NCBI RefSeq assembly: GCF_001625305.1
Contig: NW_017803714.1
Location: 137,310-201,309, forward strand
Direction of reading: 5' to 3'
Length of the DNA stretch: 64,000 nucleotides
Source: Branchiostoma belcheri
Lineage: Eukaryota > Chordata > Leptocardii > Amphioxiformes > Branchiostomatidae
Shown here: positions 41,555-54,700 of the stretch, one piece after another
Position numbering within the stretch: the stretch's first letter is position 1
Layout: every line of letters begins with the position of its first letter
Translations under genes and position numbers: made by a program
The notes under the pieces: generated by a model
Told to the model about the DNA's origin: nothing
The model's database searches: none
Seen by the model: only the letters and a program-made list of their open reading frames with translations

Positions 41555-44500
41555 ATGGACCAGTCCAACACTACCATGGCCGACAGCTTCCCGAAGTTCA
41601 CCCGAGCCCTGGTTCGGCAAGTTCCGGAGTCCATTCGTGAACACTCGGAAGCGGTCAAAACTTACAAGAGAGACCGATACTACAGAGGATATGAATTTGA
41701 GAGAATAGATATTGCTAAAGCCCGAGAAGAGCACGAGCGGTACACGCAAACCCTGCGGGACCTGGGGCTGGAGGTGACCGTCCTACCGGCGGACGAGTCC
41801 ACTCCGGACTGTCCGTTCGTGGAGGACACCTGTGTGGTGGTCGGTAACAGAGCGCTGGTGACCAGGCCATGGGGAGGACCTAGGAGAAAGGAGGTTAGTT
41901 CTACAGTCTTTTCCAGACTATGCACGATGCAAAAACAACTAATAAACCAGTGAATGTACCAACTACTAGGTATTCCTATAACTTAAAAATCAAGAAAAAA
42001 AAATAGTCATGCCTTCAAGTTCCAAGGGTTAAGGTGTTCATTCTTTCCTAGAACTATCGCAAATTAAGTGGGACTCTGTCACCAATTACATTAGGGGCAT
42101 CATCATTAGGTAGCTTTAAACAATGTCTAGAGTTAATTGATCTTCAAGGGTTAGGTGTAATATAGCCAGCTGTCGCCGCGCCGCGTGCCTGCGAAGCTGG
42201 TGTGCTACGCCGAGGGGCGGTAATACCGGCTACGTAATCTCCAAGCAGATCTTTTGGTGGCTGCAAAGACAGAAAAAATTGGTCAGTCTATATACATATT
42301 GGTCAGTCTATATACATTGGCAAGACAGATACTCAAAGCGAAATGGTAACTGCAAGTCTACCTTGCCAACGGATACAGCCTGGCCAATTTGATTATGTCT
42401 TTGCAGCCATCGAAAGATCTTGGAGATAACCGGCTATATAAATATAGATACAAGAACTAAAAATAACATACATGTAGAATAGAAGCTAAGCCGTTGATAA
42501 ACATGTCTTTTTTGTTGTTTTCCCAAGCTTGACTGTGTGGAGACGTGTCTGAAAAGTCTTGGACTGGAAGTGCACAGAATCCATGATGAGAAGGCGAAAC
42601 TGGAGGGGGGTGATGTCGTCTTCACAGGTTTGTTACCTCCTTGAACGGAGGTTATGTTTTCAGTGTGATTGTGCGTGGATCTTCTTTTCTTTCACATGAG
42701 TTTTCTTGTCATTTTTGGTACAGAGGGTGTGCATGAAAGTTGCTTGTTGTTTGAGTTGTAACAGTGGGGGGTTTATAGGCGCTACCAACAGATCGGGCAA
42801 ACGGGTCTAGACCTTTTAGCGGAGAGGTTAGAGTGTCTGACTGGGGCCCGGGAGGTCGTGGGTTCGAACCCCTGCCCGGGACCAGTGGAGTTTTTACTGC
42901 CTCCTGTTTCTTACAGTGGCCGGCCCTGGGAGTTCTGGCAAAGAGTGCCGCTCCAGGGATGTCGAATTCGGAAGATTCTTGAAAAACGAATCTTGAAAAG
43001 AAAAGGGGGAGTAGTGTAACAGTGGGGGGTTTATACCAACAGATCGGGCAAACGGGTTAGCGAAGACCTTTTAGCGGAGAGGTTAGAGTGTCTGACTGGG
43101 GCCCGGGAGGTCGTGGGTTCGAACCCCGCCCGGGACCAGTGGGTTTTTACAGTCTCCTCCTGTTTCTTACAGAGTTAAATGTTCTCTGTCCTTAGGAAAG
43201 GAGTTCTTCGTCGCCGCATCAGAATGTACCAACAAAGCAGGCCGAAAAGCCCTTGCCAACACGTTCCCAGAGTACCCTGTCCACACCATCCCAGTCTTGT
43301 GGCCAGAGTTCCATCTGAAAGGCGTGGCGTGCTGTGCGGGACCGGGCGTCATGGCGCTGGGGAAGAACAAGGATGGCAAAAGGGCATGGGAGGTACAGTG
43401 GGAGAATATATTTTCAGATTTTTAATGTGTTTACCGAAGGAAAACACATTATTTTTGCTCACTTTCCTCTTCTTCTTCTTCCGTCCAAAAAAATTACTTA
43501 AGCTTCTGTCCAGGCCAATGACCTGATTCGTTGACGTCTCTCACCATGGTAACTGGTGTTGGTTTACATAATGTTGCAATTTTATAGTAGGAGGGATTTA
43601 TACGCCTGTCTGACCATACATATATATATATATACCGCCCCCCGCCCCGGTTAGGAGAAGGTTGGTATGCCCTGATGTAGATGGCTCCTTGAACTTCTCT
43701 CAGAAAACTTTACCTACTACATTTTAATTCTGAGACGAACGTCCATACTATTTTGAAAAGCTTCTAATAAACAGAGCGTATTTCCTGATACATTTTGCAG
43801 AAGATTCTGGAAAAAAGTGAGTTCACGTATGAACCTGTGTGGGTGCCTGACAATACTGCTGTGGACTGTATTCACGTCAACGGAACCGTCATTCACTGTA
43901 CTGAAAAACAGGGACCAAAAAGCATAAAGGTAAACAACATATTTGCTTGTTTGTTTGCTTGCTTTGTTAGGTTCTATTAGTGTTACATAAATTTTACAAT
44001 ATAATTTCTGGAGCCAAGCAAAGAAGATGATGTAAAATACCATGTGGCTAATACAAGTACGAGACAAGCGTTTATCAGACTTCCATCCGGGTGATTTGTA
44101 GTGGATCACTAACTTCCATATGTAGCGGTTATTTAGATTACCGGAACATGTCCCTACTTTTTTTCGATATTTGTGGTGTTTTTTAACATGTGTGGGGCGT
44201 GGCTACCCCCAAACATATGATTGAACCTCCATTTGACGTCCTGTTTGAGGGACGTCCATAAACAAATTTAGGTTCTTATTTTAAACTCTGTAAAGTGTGG
44301 AAATTCGTGTAAATTTAAAATTATATTTCCAAAGGGCACAACATGAGGCATAGTGGATTTGAACCAAGGACTGCCTGGATCTGGATTTGATCTTAGGATC
44401 CGGACGTGTTGGTTTTGCGCTAAACACCTAACTATAAACGCTACACGATCCCAACAGTTCCTGAACCAAATAATGACAGTCCTGACATGCCACTGAAATT

Positions 44501-44953
44501 GTGCCATTGGGAAAGGCACTTTACCCGACTTTCCTCACTTGACTCAAGTGAAAATGAGTATTGTCATGTTCCGTATATTTGTCCTCGGCGTTGGTGACGG
44601 TATAAAATAAGTTGATATAACTTGAGTGTGCCGTCACCATGTCCAGTCATGAAATGTTGGAATAAAAAAAATAAAGACATGTACTTGGCTACTTTTCGTA
44701 AGAATGTTGATTGAAAAGGGAAATGCGACGAAAACTTAAATGCACAATGTAGCAGGAGGTCGACTCTCCTGTAAGAGGATAAAATGTTCTTTACTTATTC
44801 TTGATCTTGAATTGAGTATTAATCAAGCCTTTGTTCTATCTGTTGCTCCAGGTGTTTGAGGAGAAACTCTCTTGCTTCAACCGGGTGCCATGTTCTATCG
44901 GTGAGCTGGGGAAGGTGGACGCAGCCTTGTCTTGTTGTTCTGTCCTTTTCTAG
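41555..44953 (+). CDS. DDAH: Dimethylarginine dimethylaminohydrolase (DDAH), copy 1
   Basis: Five exons: 41,555-41,893, 42,528-42,627, 43,196-43,392, 43,801-43,929 and 44,852-44,953; borders are GT/AG and phases agree, giving 288 residues (vertebrate DDAH1 has 285). It hydrolyses asymmetric dimethylarginine to citrulline and dimethylamine in the cytosol, which relieves inhibition of nitric oxide synthase. Marks: ALVRQVPESI near the N terminus, PFVEDTCVV (acidic active-site residues E90/D91), RPWGGPRRKE, LEGGDVVFTG, PEFHLKGVACCAGP with catalytic His186, and C-terminal ALSCCSVLF with nucleophile Cys283. All key residues are present and no break was seen. The first 8 residues include a second Met, so the start may be either. 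SINE-like and LINE remnants lie in its introns. Confidence 0.93.
42040..42234 (+). mobile_element. LINE 3' fragment in DDAH intron 1
   Basis: CTAGAACTATCGCAAATTAA to GTGCCTGCGAAGCTGGTGTG and GGGGCGGTAATACCGGCTA, matching the 3' part of the LINE at 2,018-2,612. Copy 2 keeps only the start (52,305-52,410). Confidence 0.65.
42235..42428. mobile_element. 194-bp MITE, CTCCAAGCAGA family, in DDAH intron 1
   Basis: TAATCTCCAAGCAGATCTTT and AAAGATCTTGGAGATA end the element; inner GGTGGCTGCAAAGAC and GTCTTTGCAGCC also pair. ACCGGCTAC before and ACCGGCTAT after are an 8-of-9 target duplication. DDAH copy 2 keeps only the right end near 52,410-52,427, so the insertion predates the gene duplication. Confidence 0.75.
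42757..43182 (+). mobile_element. Two tandem tRNA-like SINE units in DDAH copy 1 intron 2
   Basis: GTTAGAGTGTCTGACTGGGG and GTCGTGGGTTCGAACCCC (box B) occur twice, about 255 bp apart, each after TAACAGTGGGGGGTTTATA. The same pair is in copy 2 at 52,769-53,225, so the doubling predates the gene duplication. Each unit ends with a CTCCTGTTTCTTACAG stretch that resembles a splice acceptor, close to exon 3. Confidence 0.7.
44340..44680 (+). mobile_element. SINE in DDAH copy 1 intron 4
   Basis: TTGGGAAAGGCACTTTACCC and GACTTTCCTCACTTGACTCA form the conserved core also seen at 32,160. The 3' part ends TGTCCAGTCATGAAATGTTG and GGAATAAAAAAAATAAA. Copy 2 has it at 54,410-54,765. Confidence 0.7.
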
Positions 44954-45085
44954 CTAGAATCCCGGTCTGGAACGCCGATCGTTCTAGGATCGCAAACTGA
45001 AAACAGTCTTGTGATAGACATTTATATATTAAGTATATATACAGAACTTTATTCCTGGTAGCGGGTTCTGTCACTAATTCTACGA

Positions 45086-45091
45086 AATAAA
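45086..45091 (+). terminator. Candidate polyadenylation signal, DDAH copy 1
   Basis: AATAAA lies 133 bp after the stop. The equivalent in copy 2 is at 55,162-55,167. The following 1.3 kb is also very similar in both copies. Confidence 0.45.
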
Positions 45092-46780
45092 AATTGCACA
45101 GCAGCCTACGGCGAAGGAGTTTTGTACAAGTGGGAAAAAATAACACAATACTAACAAGAAATCAAAGCCGGTAGTTTTAAATAAAAGTGTTTAGATTTTT
45201 TAGATATAGATATTTCGTATTAGCCATTTCAGATAAAGAAGTAGCCAACAGAACTCACTAACTCAGTTAGAACTTAATTTTGTAGAAGTAGGAAAATTAG
45301 TTTTTGTCAGGGTCGGAACAATATTCTTAAGTATAGTGAGTGATTTCACAATAAAAATACAATAAAATTTAATACTACTTTAAATCAACTTCATACTTAC
45401 TTTTTATATTCGACTGCAAAAGCTTCCTTAGAAGTACTTAAAACTTAATTATTTTACATGCCATTGGTTAGAAAATTGTATTGATATTCTATGATGCACA
45501 GACTAAATGTGACACAAGCATATGCATATAATTATTGTAGCTACTAATGTGTTTACTGTCAGACTGTTGTCCAGATTATGACTTTAGTAAGTAGGCTGTC
45601 CTAAACCACAGTCTGGTTGGTAAAGGAAGCAGAGTTGAGTGGCCATTTTTCGCCCATCCTGGAAAAAATGAAGGCACTTCAGTAACACATTATACTATAA
45701 GTCTAAATGCTAGGAAACAACATTTTCATCACAAAAATTTTCAAGGTGACAAGATGTGTAAGTCCTTTATACATACATTTATTATAGAAACTAACTTTTC
45801 ATGCTTAGCAGTACTAAAAATTGTCAGGTCATTTCCAATGCAGGTTTACAGAAAAAATTGAGCCCTGGAATTGTAAAAAACAGGTAGTTGTATTTTGTAA
45901 TGTTACATTAATCAGTTCTTAGATGTTCTTCAAGTCACTGTCAATGTTAACATTACTAATTTAGTGATGTGAAATGTTATTCTTAATAAACCTGTCCATC
46001 ACTATCAAAGATGTTTTAAAGTTATTGAAGGCATCTAATATAATTTGTTCAGCAAAACTGAATTTTCAAAGTCAACTCTCTGGTCATTCTTTTCATGTTA
46101 CAGTAACAAGTTTAAAAAATCCTCTCCCATATGGAATACTAATCTGTGAGGCAAAAGTGTAATGTCACTGACAAAAATAAGATTTGCTTTCTTGTGCAAA
46201 TCTTCTTTAGCATAATTTGTATTTAATTAATATGATATGTTAATCTCTCTAAAGCTACCTACACATAAGAAATTGTGAAATTCAAAGTACATTGTTCCTT
46301 TCTGTACATATCTGGTTTAAAGGAATTTTTCAGAAACTCCCCTGCAGTTCCAGAACAAGCTGCTGGGGGACAAAACCCACACCAGTTATTTCTGACAGGA
46401 TAAGCTATTTGTCACCAAAAAGTCAAGACCATAGCACGTTCGGGACGAAAGAAAAGTAATGAATGCCAACTACCAGAAAAATGTCCTAATCCAAAAGATC
46501 TAATTGTTTTATCATTCTGAATTCTGTATATGGATGGCTTTAACAGCGGGATGCAGTGGTAGAAATACTGTTTTGAACTGTTCTGCAATATTGCAGAATA
46601 TCATTATCAAAATTTGGTTCTGCAATTTGGAAATACTTTCTGCAAATACACACTGAAAGGTCTAGACCTTAAAATCTATAGCATATACAAAATTGTGATT
46701 TCACATGCAATTTGAAAAAATACCGGTACATGTTAAGTTACATTGTACTGGACCACTTGTAATGTATATCATAAAGTCAA
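45092..46780 (+). repeat. DDAH copy 1 3' flank, nearly identical to copy 2 (55,168-56,870)
   Basis: The two flanks match almost base for base over more than 1.2 kb; 45,974-46,162 and 56,057-56,245 encode identical 62-residue reading frames. I see no gene with a known motif, so I treat it as 3' UTR or flank. High identity could mean a recent duplication or gene conversion. Confidence 0.65.
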
Positions 46781-46783
46781 TAA

Positions 46784-47241
46784 TGCTGTTCTGCATCCAA
46801 TTTGTTATTTACTTTTGTTATTATGATTTGCAGTTCTGCATCCACTTGTTATTTATTTATTGTTATTAGGATTTGCAGTTCTGCATCCACTTTGTTATTT
46901 ACTTATCGTTATTAAGATTTGCAGTTCTGCACCCACTTGTGATTTACTACTGTTTATGGTTTGCAGTTTTGCAACCTCTTTTTGTAACAGTTTTTGTTAC
47001 ATTAATCATCCATGACCTCTGACCTCTCCCCGTTCACTTAAGTTCAGTTTTCAGTTAATGTTGTGTGCGTTATGTTATTTTTTTTTATTAAGACTCACAC
47101 CTTTTGTTATGTTGGTTTTACTTTCATGTACATTTGTTTTGTTCTGTTCTGTACATTTCTTTCATTGTAATTTTGCGACTCCAGGAAGAATAGATTTCAT
47201 GTAAATCTAATGGAGATCGAATAAACAAACAAACAAACAAA
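46784..47241 (+). mobile_element. LINE 3' end inserted in DDAH copy 1 flank, absent from copy 2
   Basis: Contains about four ~45-bp tandem units (GATTTGCAGTTCTGCATCCA) and then the signature ACTCCAGGAAGAATAG, TAATGGAGATC and an AATAAACAAACAAA tail seen at 16,060-16,140. CAATAA stands at both borders. The flanking DNA is continuous at the equivalent site in copy 2 (about 56,873-56,880), an empty site. Confidence 0.85.
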
Positions 47242-47359
47242 CAATAAACTCTTGATCACCATTGAGATCCTATCCCCTATCCCAATGTTTACAGTCTCCA
47301 AAATTGCAGGCTGCTTAACTTTTCTTCTGCAATATTGAAAATATACGAAATTTCGTAAC

Positions 47360-49557
47360 GTTGATCTAAGTATTTATAAAAAAAAAATGCTATGTTGCTT
47401 CAGTCGGCATCCAAATGAAAGGTAAGTTGGAGATGTAAACGGTAGACGGTGCGTTAGGAAACATTGTCATGAAAGTCGCATGGTTCTATTGTTTAATATA
47501 CAGGATCATTTGTTGTGTCATAGTGCTTGTTTAGAATTACTATTTTCCTACTAATGGCCAGGACTTTGAAAATGACGTTTTATGGATATCGAAGAAGCTG
47601 CATGTACAGGTACGGGAAAAGTGCAGCTTAGAACATATCAAAAGAGAAACTCCTTTGTTAGGTACAAAATTGACCTAAATCATTGGACAAGGACTATTTA
47701 TAATGTACCAACCGGTCCTTGTCCTTAAAATCTAGGTTAAATTGAGACGCGATCGACTAACCACACTACCTTAAGCGATACCAGTCTTGCGGGGTCATTT
47801 AGAATGATGCTTTAATCGTGGTACCAAGTAACATAATATGCTTGAGAAAATCACGTTTAGAAATCGTTATTTGCCATTCATAAGTCGGCCTTGAAACGAC
47901 TACATCACATATTCTAGTGATAAGAGTGTAGTGTACCGCGGTTTACAGTACAGTGCACAAAGACCGAGAGTCAGACTGTCCTTCCATACGTCATTGTCAT
48001 CTGTAGCTAGTTATCTAGTAAAAAAAAGCCTTGCATACCATTTCAAGGATACCAGCGAGAAAGACTTTTAATCTGTGAAGGAAGAAAGTGCAGATGGGGC
48101 TTTTTGCTTACTTTCACTATAGTGGCTGGTGTTTCTTGGGACCAGTTTAGGCAAATTACAGCAATACAGGTATAGCATTTGTTTCGAGCTTAAAAGAGAT
48201 GACTATGTACACGTACCGGACAAGAGCTTTTTACAGTAATGCTAGTAATGCCTTTGTGTCAGGTGAAAAACACGTTGTTTCATTCGGAAATAGGCTGATA
48301 GATTGTTGACTTTTTGCCTGCTCTGGATCCACGACACTGTGTGCCAGGTAATAGTAAGTTACTTGAACCCCGGCAGTACTCCAGTAAACCAGTATGGCGA
48401 ATCTTAACCGAAACGAGCTACGTGTTTAGGTTTTAGCGGAGCTTAAAATCATGTAATTGAAGGATTACTTCTAGCTGTCTTGCCACCTCTGACGTAGGGC
48501 TTTGTTTCTCTATTAGTTATTTGTTTCCTTTTTTAACTTAGGAAATCAAATCTTTCAATCTAAAATTTTTAATTCATCCCACGATGTGCAGATAAGTTAA
48601 TTTTCACCACATTTCATGTCATTTGTAGAGAGACAAGATGCATGGTTTTGTGTAATTTTTTAAAAATATTTCATTAGCACAACACCTGTCCCAATTGCCC
48701 AGCCAGGCGAATCGCTCAAGCTGACAGACAAAGCCCGTACCTTATCAGGTCGGGCGGTTTCCTTTGAGTTCTGTGTCACCTGCGACAGTGTATTCCCTTT
48801 GTTTCAATCAGCATTTTTAAGATGTTAGAAAGGGAAAATGACTAAATCTTTCTATGATATGACACTGCTAGATGAGATCCTGTGGTACTATACAATATCC
48901 AATTGTTGTAAGCCGCGGTCGATCTAGTTTAAGCCGGTCTCAAGGCTTTAAAAACTTGTCTCATTGCGGAAAATTACTACTAACGTCTCCAAACCTCCTA
49001 ATCTATACCGGACTCCTTTGCAGGCGGAATAATTAGCAGGAATCGTCCTAAAAAAGAATGGCCAGAGGAGTTAGCCGGCAATAAAGGTTCCACTTTGCCA
49101 GCAATTCTACCGTTAATTTTTCTATTCACCAATACCATTTGGAATATAATTGCGTTTTAATTGCGTTTAAAAATGTTTTAAGGTCAGTCTCATCACACTT
49201 AACAGGCAAAGCAATATACAGCTTTCAGCCCGATTTACACGTGGCAAAAAATATCTAATTTAAAAGGAAAACCTACAATGTCGACCTAAAAGACCAAAAC
49301 AAAAGACTCCATCAGTGAAATTAACGGAGACATCCGAAAAGCCGTTCTTCATTTTGCAAACTAGTCATTTGCATACTGATTAAGGGACGTTTAAAATTTC
49401 CCGACAGCCTCTGTCCGACCAAACATTGCGTCATTACCTGCAACGGGTTCGTTATCACAAGAACGGGGGTAGTTCTGGAAGTTGTCTCTGAACCAGCTAC
49501 GTACAAGCAGGTAATTTCTATTTTTACCATTGATCTAAGTGTTTATGTATGTTGTTA
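47360..49557 (+). repeat. DDAH upstream unit U2a (2.2 kb)
   Basis: Contains the 18-mer TCGGCATCCAAATGAAAG with AG before and GTAAGT after (47,404-47,421) and the open small frame near 48,680 (ATG lost). It matches U3a (59,750-61,930) more closely than its neighbour U2b, so the two-unit set duplicated as a block. Confidence 0.8.
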
Positions 49558-51230
49558 CCGTCAACATCCAAACGAAAGGTAAGTCGGAGATGTAAACGGT
49601 AGACGGTGCGTTGGAAAACGTTGTCATGAAAGTCGCATGGTTCTATTGTTTAATATACAGGATCATTTGATGTGTCATGGTGCTTGCTTAGAATCATTAT
49701 TTTCCTACTAATGGGCAGGACTTTGAAAATGAAGTTTGGTGGATATCGAAGAAGTCAACTGCATGTACAGGTACGGGAAGAGTGCAGCTTACAACATTTA
49801 AAAAGGGAAACTCCTTTGTTATGTACAAAATTGACCTAAAGCATTGGACAAGGACTATTGATAATGTAGCAACCGGTCCTTGTCCTTATAATCTAGGTTA
49901 AATTGAGACGCGATCGACTAACTACACTACCTTGAGCGATACTAGCTGGGGTCATTTAGAAGAGTGTATTAAACGTGGGCCCAAGTAACATTAGGCTTGA
50001 GAAAATCGTTTAAAAATCGTCATTTGCCATTTTTAAGGAGGCCTTGAAACTACTACATCACATATTATAATGATAAGGGTGTCGTGTATAGTGGTATAAA
50101 TTACAGTGCACATAGACCGAGAGTCAGACTGTCCTTCCATACTTCACTGTCATCTGTAGCTACTTATTACATGTAAGTAAAAAGCCTCGCACACCTTTAC
50201 AAGGATACCAGCGAGAAAGACTTATAATGAAGTAATTGAAGGGTTGCTTCTGGCTGGCCTTGCCACCTCTGACGTCGGGCTTTGCTTTCTTTATGCATTA
50301 TTTTTCTTTAAACTTAAGAAATAAAAATCTTTCAATTTGACATTTAAATCATCGCAGGTAAGTTCATTTTTACCAAAATTGTAAAGAGGCAAGATGCATG
50401 GTTTTGTGTAATTTTTTAAAAATATTTCATGAGCACAACACCTGCTCAGCCCGGCGAATCGCTCAAGCTGACAGACAAAGCCTGTACCTTATCAGGTCGG
50501 GCGGTTTCCTTTGTGTTCTGTGTCACCTGCGACAGTGTATTCCCATTGTTCCAACCAGCATTTTTAAGATGTTAGAAAGGGAAAATGACTAAATCTTTCT
50601 ATGATATTACACTGGTAGATGAGATCCTGTGGTACTGTGCAATATCCAACTGCTGTAAGCCGCGGTCGATCTTTAGTTAAAGCCGGTCTCAAGGCTTTAA
50701 AAACTTGCCTCACTGCGGAAAATTACTACTAACGTCTCCAAACCTCCTAATCTATACCGGAATAATTAGCAGGAATCGTCCTAAAAAAAGAAATGTACCT
50801 GGCCAGAGGAGTTAGCCGGCAATAAAGGTTGCCAGCAATTCTACCGTTAATTTTTCTATTCACCAATACCATTTGGAATATAATTGCGTTTTAATTGCGT
50901 TTAATTTAATGTTTTAAGGCCAGTCTCATCACACTTATTAACAGGCAAAGCAATATACAGCTTTCAGCCCGATTTACACGTGGCAAAAAATATCTAAGTT
51001 AAAGGAAAACCTACAATGTCGACCTAAAAGACCAAAACAAAAGACTCCATCGGTGAAATTAACGGAGACATCCGGAAAGCCCTTCTTCATTTTGCAAACT
51101 AGTCATTTGCATACTGATTAAGGGACGAATGGAATTACCCGACAGCCTCTGTCCGGCCAAACATTGCGTCATTACCTGTAACGGGTTCGTTATCACAATA
51201 ACGGGGGTAGACTAAGAGTGTCGTGTGTAG
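49558..51230 (+). repeat. DDAH upstream unit U2b
   Basis: Starts at TCAACATCCAAACGAAAG followed by GTAAGT (49,561-49,578); the acceptor AG before it is changed to CG. It ends at GTTATCACAATAACGGGGGT. Most similar to U3b (61,944-63,567). Confidence 0.8.
50429..50575 (+). CDS. 48-residue small ORF of the upstream units, copy 2 (doubtful)
   Basis: Same frame as at 39,970, MSTTPAQPGES to PLFQPAFLRC. Identical in length to the 62,811 copy. Not supported beyond its repetition. Confidence 0.25.
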   Translation: MSTTPAQPGESLKLTDKACTLSGRAVSFVFCVTCDSVFPLFQPAFLRC

Positions 51231-51756
51231 GCTACATGTATTTTAGCGCCAACCAGAAATGTCGGAAATGTATAATTGCACGAGATCATTGCACGAGAAC
51301 GTTATAATTAAATAAAATAATTCCACGCATATGTTGAAAATGAATTTTACGTGCAAAATTACACGCATATGTTGAAAAGGAGAAGTAAATTTCAATCACA
51401 TGAATATTACTTCAATTAGAATATGTCAGTTTTTTTGGTGCAAATTATATATTGCCCTTTGAGACAATTACTACGGTCGGCTCTGCTACAAACTTAAAAC
51501 TTGGCGACCTTCATTTGAAGGTCGTAGACTGGGTGGCACGTTTCAGACATTTTGCCCAGGGAAGACATGTACTCGACATGGAATAAAAAGAAACATGAGT
51601 GTGTGTTTGTTTGTTCTTCAAAACAAACCAAACGATCAAAATGACATAATTTTACATTAAATGATACTTCTTCCAAGGTTCTAAGAGTGCTAGACAGTGA
51701 AATGTATATTTCCTTAAAAAAACATTGTTTTCAAACGCGTTTCGTGCGTTATTTTC

Positions 51757-51796
51757 CAAATACAGTAACACCGTTCTTAGTCATCGTATCAACATA
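51757..51796 (+). promoter_or_regulatory. DDAH copy 2: acceptor and 5' UTR
   Basis: CCAAATACAG ends at 51,766, leader TAACACCGTTCTTAGTCATC follows, then ATG at 51,797. Equivalent to copy 1. Confidence 0.6.
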
Positions 51797-54700
51797 ATGG
51801 ACCAGTCCAACACTACCATGGCCGACAGCTTCCCGAAGTTCACCCGAGCCCTGGTTCGGCAAGTTCCGGAGTCCATTCGTGAACACTCGGAAGCCGTCGA
51901 AACCTACAAGAGAGACCGATACTACCGAGGATATGAATTTGAGAGAATAGATATTGCTAAAGCCCGAGAAGAGCACGAGCGGTACACGCAGACCCTGCGG
52001 GACCTGGGGCTGGAGGTGACCGTCCTACCGGCGGACGAGTCCACTCCGGACTGCCCGTTTGTAGAGGACACCTGTGTGGTGGTGGGTAACAGAGCGCTGG
52101 TGACCAGGCCATGGGGAGGACCTAGGAGACGGGAGGTCAGTTCTACAGTCTTTTCCAGACTATGCAGGATGTAAAAAACAACTAATAAACCGGTGGATTT
52201 ACCAAATAATAGGTAGCCAAGAAATGAAATAAAAGGAAATAGTCATGCCTTTAAGTACCAGAATTATTAACGAAGGATTGAGGTGTTAAAAAAACTCATT
52301 TGTTCCTAGAACTATCGCAAAGTGGAACTCGCTGTCACCAAGTACAGTAGGGGCATCATCATTAGATAGCTTTAAACAATATTTAGAGTTAGATGTTCAA
52401 GGGTTAGGAAAGATCTGTTTGGAGATAACCTGCAGATGCAGATAAAACCACACAAAGTTATCACAAAAATACCACACATATGAAACAGAAGCTAAGCAGT
52501 TAATATTAAACATGTATTTTTTGTTGTTGTTTTCCTAAGCTTGACTGTGTGGAGACGTGTCTGAAAAGTCTTGGACTGGAAGTGTACAGAATCCATGATG
52601 AGAAGGCGAAACTGGAGGGGGGTGATGTCGTCTTCACAGGTTTGTTACCTCCTTGAACGGAGGTTATGTTTTCAGTGTGATTGTGCGTGGATCTTCTTTT
52701 CTTTCACATGAGTTTTCTTGTCATTTTTGGTACAGAGGGTGTGCATGAAAGTTGCTTGTTGTTTGAGTTGTAACAGTGGGAGGGTTTATAGGCGCTACCA
52801 ACAGATCGGGCAAACGGGTATAGACCTTTTAGCGGAGAGGTTAGAGTGTCTGACTGGGACCCGGGAGGTCGTGGGTTCGAACCCCGGCCCGGACCAGGAG
52901 GGTTTTTATCTGTTTCTACTCGCTCCCTCCTGTTTCTTACAGTCTTACAGTGGTTCCCACACCGGCCCTGGGAGTTCTGGCAAAGAGTGCCAATTGTCGA
53001 GTGCCAGATGTCCAGGGATGTCGAATTCGGAAGATTCGAGGACGAATCTTGAAAAGAAAAGGGGGAGTAGTGTAACAGTGGGGGGTTTATACCAATAGAT
53101 CGGGCAAACGGGTCTAGACCTTTTAGCGGATAGGTTAGAGTGTCTGACTGGGGCCCGGGAGGTTGTGGGTTCGAACCCCGCCCGGGACCAGTGGGTTTTT
53201 ACAGTCTCCTCCTGTTTCTTACAGTCTGAGAGTTAAATGTTCTCTGTCCTTAGGAAAGGAGTTCTTCGTCGCCGCATCAGAATGTACCAACAAAGCAGGC
53301 CGAAAAGCCCTGGCCAACACGTTCCCAGAGTACCCTGTCCACACCATCCCAGTCTTGTGGCCAGAGTTCCATCTGAAAGGTGTGGCGTGCTGTGCGGGAC
53401 CGGGCGTCATGGCGCTGGGGAAGAACAAGGATGGCAAAAGGGCATGGGAGGTAGAGTGGGAGAATATATTTTCAGATTTATTATGCTTACCGAAGGAAAA
53501 CACATTAATTTTGCTCAGTTTCCTCTTCTTCTTCTTCTTCCGTCCCAAACAATTACTTAAGCTTCTGACCTGGCCAATGACCTGATTTGTTGACGTCTCT
53601 CACCATGGTAACTGGTGTTGGTTTACATAATGTTGCAATTTTATAGTAGGAGGGATTTATACTCCTGTCTGACCATACATATATATTAACGCCCCCCGCC
53701 CCGGTTAGGAGAAGGTTGGTATGCCCTGATGTAGATGGCTCCTTGAACTTCTCTCAGAAAACTTTACCTACTACGGTTAATTCTGAGACGAACTTCCATA
53801 CTATTTTGAAAAGCTTCTAATATACAGAGCGTATTTCCTGATACATTTTGCAGAAGATTCTGGAAAAAAGTGAGTTCACGTATGAACCTGTGTGGGTGCC
53901 TGACAATACTGCTGTGGACTGTATTCACGTCAACGGAAACGTCATTCACTGTACTGAAAAGCAGGGACCAAAAAGCATGAAGGTAAATAACATATTTGCT
54001 TGTTTGTTTGTTTGTTTGTTTGTTTGTATGTTTGCTTGCTTGCTTTATTAGTTTCTATTAGTGTTACATAAATTTGACAATATCATTTCTGGAGCCAAAA
54101 GGAGATGATGTAAAAAAAACATGTGGCTAATACAAGTACGAGACGGGGGTTCATCAGGTTTCCATCCGGGTGATTTGTAGTGGATCACCAACTTCCATAT
54201 GAAGCAGTTATTTAGATAACCGGGGCATGTCCCTTTTTTCAAAATGTGTGGTGTTTTTTTTTACATGTGTTGGGCATGGCTACCCCCAAACAAATGATCG
54301 AACCTCCATTTAACGCCCTATCTGGGGGACGTCCATATACAAATTTAGATTCTTATTTTAAACTCTGTAAAGTGTGGAAATTCGTGTAAGTTTTATTTCC
54401 AAAGGGCACAAAATTGAGGCACGTTATAATTAGTGTATTTTGAACCAAGGACTGACTGGGTCTGGACTTGAACTTAGGATCCGGACCTGTTGGTTCTGGG
54501 TTAAACACGTAACTATAAACGCTACACGATCCCAACAGTTCCTGAACCAAATAATGACAGTCCTGACATGCCACCGAAATTGTGCCCTTGGGAAAGGCAC
54601 TTTACACGACTTTCCCCACTTGACTCAAGTGAAAATGAGTACGTTCTGTTCCGTATTTGTCCCCTGCGTTGGTGACGGTATAAAATAAGTTGATATAACT

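Noticed and set aside
42820..42890. tRNA gene in DDAH intron 2
   Set aside because: The tRNA-like motif is repeated four times in identical flanking sequence in both gene copies and lacks a complete cloverleaf, so it is a SINE.
53219..53560. Long ORFs on both strands over DDAH copy 2 exon 3
   Set aside because: The DDAH exon frame explains the sequence; these are other frames of the same exon, and the copy 1 locus has the same shadows.
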